A stretch of 64,000 bases of DNA from Deefgea chitinilytica (GCF_016881405.1 NZ_WOFE01000001.1:1054001-1118000), one strand, 5' to 3'; counted from the first letter of the stretch, positions 55,063 through 63,984 are shown. Numbers and translations: made by a program. The notes: generated by a model from the letters alone, not told the origin.

Positions 55063-56406
55063 ATGCTGTTTGAATCTCCTCGCGCATTTTTGCGCGCCCT
55101 GCCCCGTGTTCAGCAAGACGCAAACGGCATAGAAATCCTAGCCACAACCGCCCAATTTCGCACCCGCCTGCTGGAGCAGATAGCGCAAGCAAAGCAGCGT
55201 ATTTATATCGCAGCGCTGTATTTGCAACATGATGAAGGCGGCGCCGAAATTTTAGCGGCTTTATACGCCGCCAAAGCACGCCAACCGTACTTAGATATTG
55301 CGATCTTAGTCGACTGGCACCGTGCACAGCGCGGCTTGATTGGTGCAGCGGCACAGTCGGGCAATGCGGGCTGGTATCAATCCGAAGCACAGCAGCAACA
55401 GCTCGAAGTTCCCATTTATGGCGTACCGGTACAAACACGCGAACTGCTCGGTGTATTGCACTTAAAAGGATTTGTCATTGACGATACGGTGATTTACAGT
55501 GGCGCGAGTTTAAACAATGTGTACTTACATATTGGTGAACGCTATCGCGCTGACCGCTACCACTTAATTCGCAATCAGATACTCGCCAACAGCATGGTGC
55601 AGTTTATTCAGGAAGCCTTGCTGAGCCAAACCGCAGTGCATCGACTTGATCGTCCCAGCATTCCTAGCACCAAAGATATTCGCGGCACAATACGCCTATG
55701 CCGCCAGCAACTCAAATCAGCACGTTACAAACTCGCAACGAATACCCCAACCCCTACAGGGCTGGCGATTACGCCACTGGTTGGCGTCGGTCAGCGCAAC
55801 CCACTCAATCGCGTGATTGTAAAGTTGATCGCCGCAGCAGAGCGTAAGATCGTTATTTGCACGCCCTACTTCAATTTGCCGCGCAGCGTGACCAAAATCA
55901 TTAAGCAGCAACTCAAAAAAGGCGTGCAAGTCGATATTATTGTTGGCGACAAAACTGCGAACGATTTTTTCATTCCCGCGAGCGAACCGTTCAAAACCAT
56001 CGGCGCGCTGCCGTATTTATATGAAATGAATCTGCGCCGCTTTGCCAAGGCGCAGCAAACCGCCATCCACGCAGGACGACTGAATTTATTACTCTGGAAT
56101 GATGTGGGCCACAGCTACCACCTCAAAGGGATTTGGATTGACGATGATTACCAATTACTCACCGGTAATAACCTCAACCCACGCGCGTTTAATCTGGATT
56201 TAGAAAATGCCTTGTTGATCCATGATCCACAGCAGCAGCTCGCCGCCAGCGCTCAAATTGAGCAAACACAAATCCGCCAACACACCCAGCGAATCACACA
56301 CTTTGCAGAATTAGAAACGCTGGCCGATTATCCAGAAAAAGTCAAAAAACTACTGCGTCGACTTTCAAGAATTCGCGCCGATCGATTGCTGTCTCGCTTT
56401 TTATAA
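55063..56406 (+). CDS. pssA: CDP-diacylglycerol-serine O-phosphatidyltransferase (type I, PLD-fold)
   Basis: Makes phosphatidylserine, the precursor of phosphatidylethanolamine. Seen: near co-linear similarity to E. coli PssA, including LVDWHRAQRGLIGAAA, VPVYGVP-like YGVPVQTRE, first HKD motif LHLKGFVIDDTVIYSGAS, YRADRYHLIRN, the second-half TPLVGVGQRNPLNR, ICTPYFNLP, IIVGDKTANDFFIP, FKTIGALPYLYEMNLRRF, second HKD motif YHLKGIWIDDDYQLLTGNN, and the basic tail KKLLRRLSRIRADRLLSR. 447 residues against 451. This is the enterobacterial soluble/peripheral type rather than the integral CDP-alcohol type common in other betaproteobacteria. Its neighbours are not lipid genes. Confidence 0.96.
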   Translation: MLFESPRAFLRALPRVQQDANGIEILATTAQFRTRLLEQIAQAKQRIYIAALYLQHDEGGAEILAALYAAKARQPYLDIAILVDWHRAQRGLIGAAAQSGNAGWYQSEAQQQQLEVPIYGVPVQTRELLGVLHLKGFVIDDTVIYSGASLNNVYLHIGERYRADRYHLIRNQILANSMVQFIQEALLSQTAVHRLDRPSIPSTKDIRGTIRLCRQQLKSARYKLATNTPTPTGLAITPLVGVGQRNPLNRVIVKLIAAAERKIVICTPYFNLPRSVTKIIKQQLKKGVQVDIIVGDKTANDFFIPASEPFKTIGALPYLYEMNLRRFAKAQQTAIHAGRLNLLLWNDVGHSYHLKGIWIDDDYQLLTGNNLNPRAFNLDLENALLIHDPQQQLAASAQIEQTQIRQHTQRITHFAELETLADYPEKVKKLLRRLSRIRADRLLSRFL

Positions 56407-56419
56407 CTAGATGTATATG

Positions 56420-56450
56420 CCTGTAGCCATTCATTAATAATAGCTACAGG
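56420..56450. repeat. Palindromic element between convergent genes (copy 2)
   Basis: CCTGTAGC / GCTACAGG perfect 8-bp arms with loop CATTCATTAATAATA, between the stops of pssA and the LytTR regulator. Related to 28583-28619. Confidence 0.65.
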
Positions 56451-56460
56451 GCGATACAAC

Positions 56461-57195
56461 CTACATCTGCCTAAACTGTGCGGCATGACTGCGACTCAAC
56501 GGCAGCGTCGTCGTTGAGTCTTTCAAGTAAATCGCCTGCCGACCAAGCAGGTCTTTTTCAATTCGATCAATCGCGGGCAAACACACAATATAACTGCGAT
56601 GAATTTGCAAAAAACGCTGTGGATTAAGCTGTGGCAGCAGTTCTTTAAGCGAAGTACGAATCAAAAATCGCCCTTGCAGCGTGACAACTTCGGTGTATTT
56701 CTCAGTTGCCTGAAAATAACGCACTTCATCAATCGCAATCAAACGAGTGGTATCGCCCAAACTCGCAGTAAGCCATTGCAAATAACTGGGCGAATTCGAG
56801 GCAGTCAACTCACGATTTAGGCGTGGCCAATCAGCTTTAGGTGCGGCCTCGCGCTGCAAGCGTGCAATGCATTGTGCCAACCGTTCATCACTCACCGGTT
56901 TAAGTAAATAATCCACCGCACAAGCCTCAAACGCCGCCAAGGCGTATTCATCATACGCAGTGACAAAAATCACTCGCGTATTTCGCACATTTTCCGCCAC
57001 TTGCAAGCCCGTCAAACCGGGCATCCGAATATCTAAAAACGCAAAATCAGGCTGCATTTGACTCAACAGCGACAACGCTTCTATGCCATTTTTGGCAACC
57101 GCAATAATTTCTAACGCTGGCCACACCGCGCGAATTCGTTCAGTCAGTGCGGCAATTAACAGCGGCTCATCATCAGCAATTAAGGCCGTCGGCAT
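56461..57195 (-). CDS. LytTR-family response regulator
   Basis: Two-component regulator of the AlgR/LytR type. Seen: receiver with LIADDEPLLIAALTERI, phospho-acceptor Asp55 in FAFLDIRMPGLTG, FVTAYDEYALAAFE and LLKPVSDERL. From about residue 140 there is a LytTR DNA-binding domain with RLIAIDEVRYFQATEKYTEV, FLIRTSLKELLPQL and FLQIHRSYIVCL. The ATG at 57195 lies five bases after the kinase stop; a TTG at 57204 would overlap. It is the last gene of the seven-gene unit. LytTR proteins bind imperfect direct repeats, so upstream regions at 62.6 kb are candidate targets (inference). Confidence 0.93.
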   Translation of the reverse strand: MPTALIADDEPLLIAALTERIRAVWPALEIIAVAKNGIEALSLLSQMQPDFAFLDIRMPGLTGLQVAENVRNTRVIFVTAYDEYALAAFEACAVDYLLKPVSDERLAQCIARLQREAAPKADWPRLNRELTASNSPSYLQWLTASLGDTTRLIAIDEVRYFQATEKYTEVVTLQGRFLIRTSLKELLPQLNPQRFLQIHRSYIVCLPAIDRIEKDLLGRQAIYLKDSTTTLPLSRSHAAQFRQM

Positions 57196-57200
57196 CTCGT

Positions 57201-58256
57201 TCAATCCATCTGTTCATAAGGAAAAATCAACTCGGCAATCACACCATGCGGCAAATTGGGCGATAGTACCAGCTCGGCATCCGTGCCATAGAGTTTACTC
57301 AAACGCGCCCTGATATTGGCCAAACCAATGCCAGAATCGGTTGAATGAGCAAGATTAAAACCCAAACCCGTATCCAACACGCGAATGCGCAGCTTTCCCC
57401 CATCCTGTTGCGCAGCAATCTCAACGCGCCCACCGGCAATCGCTGGCTCTATGCCGTGCTCCAACGCATTTTCAACCAAAGGTTGCAAAAGCAGCGGCGG
57501 CAATTTAGCTTGGAGCAGCTCATCAGGTACATGAATAGCGTACTGTAACCGCTCACCGAGACGAACAGACTGAATTGCCAATAAAGCGCTCACCAAATCA
57601 AGCTCTTCAGCCAGCGTGGTTGCCGCTTGCCGAGTGCGTTTCAAGCTGGCGCGCAAATAATCATTCAAATGATTGAGCATGGTTTGCGCCATCGCGGGAT
57701 CGCTGGCGATCAAACTTTGTAAATTGGCCAAGGTATTAAACAAAAAATGCGGCTCAATCTGCGCTTGCAACATCGCTAATTGCGCGGCGGTTTCGGCTTG
57801 TTGCGCTTCGGCCAGAACACGGCGCTCGGACTCTAACTCAGCACGATATTTTTGCGCATGAAACAGCACAATAAAAAAAACGCTCGCGCAGCTCGCAAGC
57901 AGCACCGCAATCGCCACCCAACGCCAAGCCAGAGTAGGCCGATGCAATAAAATGGCCAGCACATCTGACGCCCCCAGCAATGCGCCCAATTTAAAACCAG
58001 CCAATAAGCTGATCGGCGTTGCCAAGGCCATTCGCCACGGCCAAGCCATTCTATCGCCAACCCACCACGAGAGCAGCACATTGCCACCCCAAATACAAAA
58101 ACCGATGCTATTGGAAATAATCAAATTATCAACCAGCGAATCTTGCTCATCCACCAAGGTCAATAGCAACGCAATTACTGCGTTAACACCCAATAAAATG
58201 GGCAAATCAGCCCGCCAATTACAAAAAACCGTTTCATGCTGACGAATTGAATTCAT
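57201..58256 (-). CDS. LytS/YehU-type sensor histidine kinase
   Basis: Membrane sensor kinase of the His_kinase (PF06580) class. Seen: four hydrophobic segments in residues 18-132, no periplasmic domain of size, a short coil, then the atypical phospho-acceptor motif QIEPHFLFNTLANLQSL with His170, and an HATPase domain with LLLQPLVENALEHGI (N box), VLDTGLGF and GIGLANIRARL (G boxes). The input is probably the membrane itself or an associated protein, as with LiaS/BceS-like kinases (inference). Fourteen bp after the barrel gene, so same transcript, and coupled to the regulator. Confidence 0.92.
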   Translation of the reverse strand: MNSIRQHETVFCNWRADLPILLGVNAVIALLLTLVDEQDSLVDNLIISNSIGFCIWGGNVLLSWWVGDRMAWPWRMALATPISLLAGFKLGALLGASDVLAILLHRPTLAWRWVAIAVLLASCASVFFIVLFHAQKYRAELESERRVLAEAQQAETAAQLAMLQAQIEPHFLFNTLANLQSLIASDPAMAQTMLNHLNDYLRASLKRTRQAATTLAEELDLVSALLAIQSVRLGERLQYAIHVPDELLQAKLPPLLLQPLVENALEHGIEPAIAGGRVEIAAQQDGGKLRIRVLDTGLGFNLAHSTDSGIGLANIRARLSKLYGTDAELVLSPNLPHGVIAELIFPYEQMD

Positions 58257-58269
58257 TTTGGTTGTGGAC

Positions 58270-59514
58270 TCAGAAAAAATATTTCACTAAAGCTTGCAGA
58301 CTATGCTGCTGCGGCAATGCCCCATACACACTAGCCGCGCTCCCCTGCTGGTACTGCCACTGCAAAGCCAAATCAAGCCGCGGAAAATGATAACGCGCCT
58401 CCAGCCAGCTTTGCTGACTGTGATCGACTAAATCATGGCGAAACATCCAATTCAAGTCTAAATCTGCGACGAGCGCATCGTTCCAAGTCACAAAGGCAAA
58501 CGCCGCATGTTGCGTTGGCATATCTTGCGCTGAAAACACATGTTTACGATAAGCCCAATACGCTGTAGGCTGCCGCCCAAGCGCCTGCCAGTCGACCTTA
58601 CTTAATGCGGCACCATTGTATTGGTATTCCAAATTCACCGAAACATTAGCAGGAAACGTATACGTCGCTCCTGTAGCAAGGCGCGAATAAAACCGAGTTG
58701 GGTTATCGATTTGCTTCGATTGATTAAACAGCGAAGCACTTCGCCCACCACTATATTCGGCGTACACACTCAAAGCATCGCTAGCAAGCAACGATAAATT
58801 CAATCCCACTTGCGGCGACTGCCCTTGCTCACCAAACACAATCCACTGTGGTGCAAGGCCATCACTGATTTTTTGTGTTGCTGCAATTTGCCAGCGGTGC
58901 CGCGGATTACTTGCACCAAAGTCCAGCGCAAACGTAGCCGAATCGCGCTGATCACCGAGCTTTGGCGCAAATAGCGCAGTGATTGCGCCACTTTCCCACA
59001 GATACTGCCCCCGTATCATCCCTGCACCAAGTCGGTTTTCCCGCAAACTCGACGGCGCGATGGACACGACTGAGCGCAGCGCATCGACTTTAAAAAAATC
59101 ACTTGGGTTGTAACCCATCGCGACGCCATTGCGCTGGTTGATGCGCCCCAAATCCAGCGCAGTAATGCTGGCCATTTGCCAACTCAAATACACTTCTTTT
59201 AAGGTATTCACCGTTTCGTGCTGATAATCTTGGCCATTCAGATCCAAGCGATTCGCCAAGTAAAAGCGCAACTCAGGCGCCAACGCCGTATCGACTTGCA
59301 AATCCAGAGACAACCTATCGATAGGTATACTTCCCTGATCATTATTTAAATTAACATTCCCATACATACCCTCTATAAATAAATTCCAGTCTCGCGGTTT
59401 CACCGTCGACGGCGCGGCACTATCTGCCAAATTGAGCGCATCCAGATCATCTGCGAAAACGGGCTGGTAGATTGCCCATGCGATGACCATTGCCAAGTAA
59501 TTCACTCGCATCAT
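58270..59514 (-). CDS. Putative outer-membrane beta-barrel protein of the transport unit
   Basis: Signal peptide (MMRVNYLAMVIAWAIYQPVFA) then about 390 residues dominated by short alternating amphipathic strands: WNLFIEGMYGNVNLN, RLSLDLQVDTALAPELRFYL, EVYLSWQMASITALDLGR, through to the terminal strand HSLQALVKYFF, with aromatic end as for BAM substrates. The motif INQRNGVAMGYNPSDFFK is typical of DUF1302-like or alginate-type porins. No porin family can be assigned with certainty. Start overlaps the LolA-like gene stop (ATGA). Position directly after a LolA-like periplasmic protein suggests it receives or gates the transported molecule (inference). Confidence 0.8.
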   Translation of the reverse strand: MMRVNYLAMVIAWAIYQPVFADDLDALNLADSAAPSTVKPRDWNLFIEGMYGNVNLNNDQGSIPIDRLSLDLQVDTALAPELRFYLANRLDLNGQDYQHETVNTLKEVYLSWQMASITALDLGRINQRNGVAMGYNPSDFFKVDALRSVVSIAPSSLRENRLGAGMIRGQYLWESGAITALFAPKLGDQRDSATFALDFGASNPRHRWQIAATQKISDGLAPQWIVFGEQGQSPQVGLNLSLLASDALSVYAEYSGGRSASLFNQSKQIDNPTRFYSRLATGATYTFPANVSVNLEYQYNGAALSKVDWQALGRQPTAYWAYRKHVFSAQDMPTQHAAFAFVTWNDALVADLDLNWMFRHDLVDHSQQSWLEARYHFPRLDLALQWQYQQGSAASVYGALPQQHSLQALVKYFF

Positions 59515-60290
59515 TCCGCCTTAAATCGCGGTAAGAAATCACGCTGCAGCCAGCTTTCAGGCACATCGCGAAACGCAAAATCACTACTACGCAGCACCGT
59601 CACCCACTGCGGATCAAGACCATCAATAATCACCGTTTCCGTGGGGCGCTCTTGTCCTAATTGCTGATCAAATTTGCGGTAATACGCTGTTTTAAGCAGG
59701 CGATCGCTAGCCGAATAAAATTTGGCTTTAATCGGGCGGAAGCTCAAACGATCAACCCAATAATCAATCCGGTGATACGTTACCTCTGGATTTTTAGCGG
59801 TCAGTGTTAATAAATAGGCGGCGCGCGTTTTCTTTTCACCATCTTGAATCTCTTCTTCACTAGCCAACTGCGCGTGGTAATCCACCGCCAAGTTCACCGT
59901 CATCACATCACCATTAGCGGCCTGCCCCAAAAGCCGTTGCTGCGGTGAAATCCGAATGCTCGCCTTATTAGCTGGATCAAAAAACCACAGGTCATTGCCA
60001 TTTTTCAGCATCAATTTGCCCGCATCGCGCTGTGGCGCAACAAAACGAATCAAATTGCGAAATTGCCCGCTTTGTTTATCCGCACGCGCGTAAATCGCCA
60101 GCGTCGAGGTATCGATTTGTTTGCCATTCCGATATTCAATCAGCGTACTAGTCAGCCCAAACGGTTGATCAGGATTACGGATCGCATCGCTAGCGCTCAA
60201 AATGCTTTGCGCATTGGGACTGGCAGCAAGCGCCTGCGCAGCGACCAAAAGCAGAAAATGACTGCAAAGTAGCATTATGAATTTATTCAT
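59511..60290 (-). CDS. LolA-like outer-membrane lipoprotein-sorting protein (COG2834 type)
   Basis: Periplasmic, signal peptide at residues 1-22 (MLLCSHFLLLVAAQALA). The mature part shows the half-barrel pattern of LolA/LolB: DAIRNPDQPFGLTSTLIEYR, LAIYARADKQSGQFRNLIRF, DAGKLMLKNGNDLWFFDPAN, SIRISPQQRLLGQAANGD and VTYHRIDYWVDRLSFRPIKA. This sequence type is distinct from the housekeeping LolA and usually accompanies ABC or RND/MMPL exporters. It probably shuttles a lipid or lipophilic ligand between membranes. The ATG at 60290 has GGGAG seven bases upstream and overlaps the small membrane protein gene by 8 bp. Confidence 0.85.
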   Translation of the reverse strand: MNKFIMLLCSHFLLLVAAQALAASPNAQSILSASDAIRNPDQPFGLTSTLIEYRNGKQIDTSTLAIYARADKQSGQFRNLIRFVAPQRDAGKLMLKNGNDLWFFDPANKASIRISPQQRLLGQAANGDVMTVNLAVDYHAQLASEEEIQDGEKKTRAAYLLTLTAKNPEVTYHRIDYWVDRLSFRPIKAKFYSASDRLLKTAYYRKFDQQLGQERPTETVIIDGLDPQWVTVLRSSDFAFRDVPESWLQRDFLPRFKAE

Positions 60291-60474
60291 CTGCGTGCTC
60301 CCGATTGCGACACGAATGCGGCCGGAGAAAATGGTTGATGCCGACAGCAATTAAAATCAACGGCCACCAAGTTGCCCAAAGCTGACCCAAACTGGGCCAA
60401 AACCCCAAGTTATGCGCCAAAAACATCAGACCCAAACCAATCAATACGAATGCCGGAAACAAATTTTTATGCAT
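60283..60474 (-). CDS. Small membrane protein, LiaF-transmembrane-like
   Basis: 63 residues with two hydrophobic segments (LFPAFVLIGLGLMFLAHNLG and LWATWWPLILIAVGINHFL) joined by a short turn, and a Cys/His-bearing tail (RPHSCRNREH). The pair of helices with WxTWWPLILI resembles the four-helix LiaF/DUF5668 membrane modules, in half form. GGGGTGA precedes the ATG at 60474. In Gram-positive bacteria LiaF restrains a LiaS-type kinase; since this unit also contains a LytS-type membrane kinase, a similar restraint is possible (inference). Confidence 0.8.
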   Translation of the reverse strand: MHKNLFPAFVLIGLGLMFLAHNLGFWPSLGQLWATWWPLILIAVGINHFLRPHSCRNREHADE

Positions 60475-60497
60475 GATATTCACCCCAAATTCATCGA

Positions 60498-61901
60498 TTA
60501 AACATGACGCAAAGCATCAACAATATTCATCTGCGCGGCACGCCGTGCTGGCCACCATGCCGACAGCGCCGCCACCAACATCAAACCCACCGCCGTACCA
60601 ACAATCATCTTGGTTTCACCCCAAACCCGCACCGTCAGCGCAATAGGCTCTGAGTTGCCGGGCGGCATCCAAGTTAAACCCGCATGGTTAATCAAATATG
60701 CCAAACCCAAAGCCAATACCACACCCAGCGCAGCACCAATCAAGCCCAACACTAGCCCTTCGCACACAAACAAGCGGCGTATCCCATCGCGGCGCACGCC
60801 CATCGCCCGCAAAGTACCAATTTCGACGGTGCGTTCCATCACCGCCATGCTCATCGTGTTGCCAACGGTAAACAGTACAATTGCGCCAATCAAAATGGAG
60901 ATAAAGCCAAAAATCGCACCAAACATGCCGGTAATCTGGCCATAACTTGGATTAAGCGTTTTAAAATCGTGTACTTCCAGATTTTCAGCTTTGAGTTCAT
61001 TCGCCAGTAGTTGCTCAAGGCGTCGTTGCGCTGCAGCAATATCGGCAGTGCGTTTCAATTGCAGCACAATCGCCGTCGCTTGCGGTGCATCACCGCCATA
61101 AACCAATTTTTGCGCTTGCGCTAAATGCAGCAGTACAGAAATATCATCAAGCTCTTTGACGCCATGCAGCTCAGCTTTCACCACATCCAAACCCGCCACA
61201 TTCGGCGCGCCGTGTACATTGGCAGCCAGCAGCTCAATCCGTGGAGACGCGTCGCTTTTATTGGCAGTTTGAATTTTGGCGTCTGTTTCTGCTTCCAGCG
61301 CTGATAAGTCGGTAATATCGTTAGGTGCGGCGGGGCCGGTCGGTTTCTCTGTGCTTTGTGGGCAATTTTTCACTTTCAACGGCTCACACAATTGCAGCAC
61401 CCGCGCTACGCCCGTGCCAATCACAACGGCATTATCAGCAGAACCGGTCAGCGCCATTTGATACGGTTTTTGTGGGAAGCCATATTCATTCCACAAACGC
61501 ATTTTATTTTGCTCTGCCACCACGACCCCATGACCTATCACCGTCCGTGATACACCAGCATTAAAGTTGCCAGCAATACCCCCCAAGCTGAGCGTTGGCG
61601 TTACGACATTGAGCAATGGTTTCAACACCGCGTCATTACGCACTAGCTCAACAATCTGGGCGTAGTTCTTCATTCCATACGCCGCCGGATTGCCGCTACC
61701 GTACAAAAAGTAATCTTTATGCTGAATCTGCAAATGGCCACTATCGCGCACAAAGCCCGTTTGCAAACCCAAATTAATATTGCCGCTGTAACCACCAAAA
61801 ATCAGAATCGCTACCGCACCAATCACCATCGCCAACAGCGTTGTGAATGAACGACGACGGTTACGCAGCAAATTACGTAATGCTAAAGAGAACGTATTCA
61901 T
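60498..61901 (-). CDS. FtsX/MacB-type ABC transporter permease
   Basis: Type VII ABC permease of the LolCE/MacB superfamily. Seen: N-terminal membrane helix LLAMVIGAVAILIFGGYSG, a periplasmic domain of roughly 270 residues (GHLQIQHKDYFLYGSGNPAAYG, VVTPTLSLGGIAGNFNAGVS), then three C-terminal helices with the FtsX motif VGNTMSMAVMERTVEIGTLR and AMGVRRDGIRRLFVCEGLVLG. Four helices and mechanotransmission layout indicate work on lipoproteins, lipids or other amphiphiles at the periplasmic face rather than transport through a channel. It overlaps the ATPase gene by 4 bp with GGAGG in front of its ATG. The 467 residues are all permease; no fused ATPase. Confidence 0.92.
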   Translation of the reverse strand: MNTFSLALRNLLRNRRRSFTTLLAMVIGAVAILIFGGYSGNINLGLQTGFVRDSGHLQIQHKDYFLYGSGNPAAYGMKNYAQIVELVRNDAVLKPLLNVVTPTLSLGGIAGNFNAGVSRTVIGHGVVVAEQNKMRLWNEYGFPQKPYQMALTGSADNAVVIGTGVARVLQLCEPLKVKNCPQSTEKPTGPAAPNDITDLSALEAETDAKIQTANKSDASPRIELLAANVHGAPNVAGLDVVKAELHGVKELDDISVLLHLAQAQKLVYGGDAPQATAIVLQLKRTADIAAAQRRLEQLLANELKAENLEVHDFKTLNPSYGQITGMFGAIFGFISILIGAIVLFTVGNTMSMAVMERTVEIGTLRAMGVRRDGIRRLFVCEGLVLGLIGAALGVVLALGLAYLINHAGLTWMPPGNSEPIALTVRVWGETKMIVGTAVGLMLVAALSAWWPARRAAQMNIVDALRHV

Positions 61902-62593
61902 ACCACCTCCGCACTGCGCTTGATTTCTGTAATCTGGCCATCACGAATCATCACGGCATCATCTGCCGCCGCCAGTACTTGTGGATCATGCGATGAAAAA
62001 ACAAACGACACCGCCAATTCACGCTGCATTTGCCGCATCAGCGCAATAATCGCTGCACCAGTATGGCTATCTAAATTGGCAGTCGGCTCATCGGCTAGCA
62101 CCAGCTGCGGCTGAGTCGCCAAAGCGCGCGCAATCGCCACGCGTTGCCGCTGCCCACCAGAAAGTTGCCCCGGTAGATGTTTGCTTTTTTCGCTCAAGCC
62201 CACTGCGTCGAGTAGTGCGCTAATGCGTTTTTTGCGCTCATTCGCGTTCACTTTGGCAAGCAACAAGGGATATTCGATATTTTCGTAAGCCGTCAATACC
62301 GGCAGTAAATTGAAGTTTTGGAAAATGAAACCAATATGCTGCAAGCGAAAATCAGCGAGGGCGTTATCGCTCAAGGCTTGCACCTTTTGCCCCGCAACGA
62401 TGATTTCGCCACTATCGGGCAAATCAACGCAGCCGATTAAATTAAGCAGGGTCGTTTTACCGCTACCCGATGGACCTGACAGCACCGTAAAACGATTCGG
62501 AAAAATATCTAGATCGATATTGCCCAAGGCAGGCACATCGATACTATCGAGTTGGTAGCGCTTACTAACTTGGCGCAGAGAGACTGGCAACAT
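61898..62593 (-). CDS. LolD/MacB-type ABC transporter ATP-binding protein
   Basis: ATPase of the permease encoded just downstream. Seen: VLSGPSGSGKTTLLNLIGCV (Walker A), Q-loop FIFQNFNLLPVLTAYENI, signature LSGGQRQRVAIARALA, Walker B LVLADEPTANLDSHTG and H-loop FSSHDPQVL. 231 residues, standard for LolD or MacB-class ATPases. It is the first gene of the unit; the 630 bp upstream have no gene and must hold the promoter. Confidence 0.94.
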   Translation of the reverse strand: MLPVSLRQVSKRYQLDSIDVPALGNIDLDIFPNRFTVLSGPSGSGKTTLLNLIGCVDLPDSGEIIVAGQKVQALSDNALADFRLQHIGFIFQNFNLLPVLTAYENIEYPLLLAKVNANERKKRISALLDAVGLSEKSKHLPGQLSGGQRQRVAIARALATQPQLVLADEPTANLDSHTGAAIIALMRQMQRELAVSFVFSSHDPQVLAAADDAVMIRDGQITEIKRSAEVV

Positions 62594-63226
62594 GGCAAAC
62601 TCTTTAAAAGAAGAATGCCTTTACTGTATGCCATACCAATAAAACGCATGGATTGCTGCGATAAGACGTTATTTTTTGGAGTGAAGTGCCTTTTTTGAGG
62701 ATTAAATAGCAGCACGTGGATTGTTTTGGTCAGGCAATATGGATTTAATATTAGATTCTTACACGGTAAAAAAATGCATTTCTGCTGTCTTCTCTCCCCT
62801 TTGCCTCGGCTCCGCAGATATACACCATGATGACCCACCCATCGTCAGTGATTTACTCACTCCATCCGGCGTGCCGCTGCGGTGGTTGATGCACAAGAAA
62901 TTTCAACTCAATTTATTTAAAGCAGATGGTTAAATAGAAGATCTGATACATCGCGGTGGCTGGGTGGGGACTATTTCGCTGAATCGCTCGACAACAAGCT
63001 GGCCACGAATTGATTCAACCCGGGCAGCTAGCACTGCCCCAATCGCTTGGGTAAGCACTGCCTCACAATATGATTATTTTAATGGATTGGGTCAGGATTA
63101 TGGCCAAACATAGGCGGGGTATTAACACCTAGCCTTGACTGAATAATGCCTAGCCAGAAATACCCACTCAATGAGCTGCTTTTAATAAAACCTGAATTGA
63201 AACAAAACGAATGAAAGCGCACAATC
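62594..63226. other. Regulatory and possibly decayed-gene region upstream of the transport unit
   Basis: 633 bp without a secure gene. One plus-strand frame is open from 62721 to 63113 except for a single TAA at 62931; the second half (RGGWVGTISLNRSTTSW) reads like protein, but I can name no family, so it may be a remnant. The minus-strand promoter of the ABC unit should lie near 62600-62700. Confidence 0.35.
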
Positions 63227-63697
63227 TCAGGCGCGATCCAAAGGTCGACCAAGGCCAGATTGATGACTGAGGCGACCGTCGGCGCTATAGGCCATTTCTT
63301 GATTTTTTTGCTTAGACAACAAACTCATTAAATGGTGATTCGCCTCTTCATGGCACTTCACCAATTGCGCATTGCTGCGATTGAGCATTTCAGCTAATTT
63401 GGCTTGTTGTTGCAGTGCTTGCCATTGCAGCAAGGTCGTTGCATCAGACTGCAAAAACTCACTCACATCATTTGCAGTCAGTAAGTTGAATGTTTGCGCA
63501 ATTTCGATACGCGCACGCGTGCTCACCTCAAGTTGCTGTAAAGCTTGTGCTTTTAACTCTAAAATCGGTGAAATTTGATCTAAGTGACGTGACACTAAAA
63601 CTTCTTGTTCACGTTGCATCAATGCAACGAGCTGCTCCACCTCGAGCAGCTCAGTTTGAATTGCATTAGATAGTTCAGAAGATTGAGTCACAATCAT
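63227..63697 (-). CDS. flgN: Flagellar hook-filament junction chaperone FlgN
   Basis: Export chaperone for FlgK and FlgL. Seen: an all-helical 156-residue protein (LLEVEQLVALMQREQEVLVS, KAQALQQLEVSTRARIEIAQ) with the C-terminal tail AYSADGRLSHQSGLGRPL, which carries the substrate-binding segment of the family. The start overlaps the flgM stop by one base. Both genes lie at the edge of a flagellar region that continues to the right. Confidence 0.92.
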   Translation of the reverse strand: MIVTQSSELSNAIQTELLEVEQLVALMQREQEVLVSRHLDQISPILELKAQALQQLEVSTRARIEIAQTFNLLTANDVSEFLQSDATTLLQWQALQQQAKLAEMLNRSNAQLVKCHEEANHHLMSLLSKQKNQEMAYSADGRLSHQSGLGRPLDRA

Positions 63698-63984
63698 TAA
63701 CGCGCCAACAATTCTTTCACGCTAGAGAGCAGGCCATCGGCAATCTTCTCAGAATTAACACTGAAACGCCCCTCGGCAATCGCCTGACGAATTGCTGCGA
63801 CTTTGTCTGCATCAAATGTAGATTCGCTTTTACCTGCGCCAGTCACATTAGACAGCTTCGCCGCCAACGGGTTGATACTCACGCTATCTTGCTCCGCCGC
63901 TTGTTCAGCTTTTGCGGCAGAACGCCCTTCAAGCGGTCGGGCAGAGACCGCGCCCAAGGCTTTGCCAGAGTTATCGATTTTCAT
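63697..63984 (-). CDS. flgM: Negative regulator of flagellin synthesis FlgM (anti-sigma-28)
   Basis: Binds and holds FliA until the hook is complete and is then exported. Seen: an N-terminal Ser/Ala-rich disordered export segment (MKIDNSGKALGAVSARPLEG), then the sigma-binding helices with VSINPLAAKLSNV, FDADKVAAIRQAIAEGRF and SVNSEKIADGLLSSVKELL. 95 residues, as usual. The start is 16 bp from the window edge, so its promoter lies outside. Confidence 0.94.
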   Translation of the reverse strand: MKIDNSGKALGAVSARPLEGRSAAKAEQAAEQDSVSINPLAAKLSNVTGAGKSESTFDADKVAAIRQAIAEGRFSVNSEKIADGLLSSVKELLAR

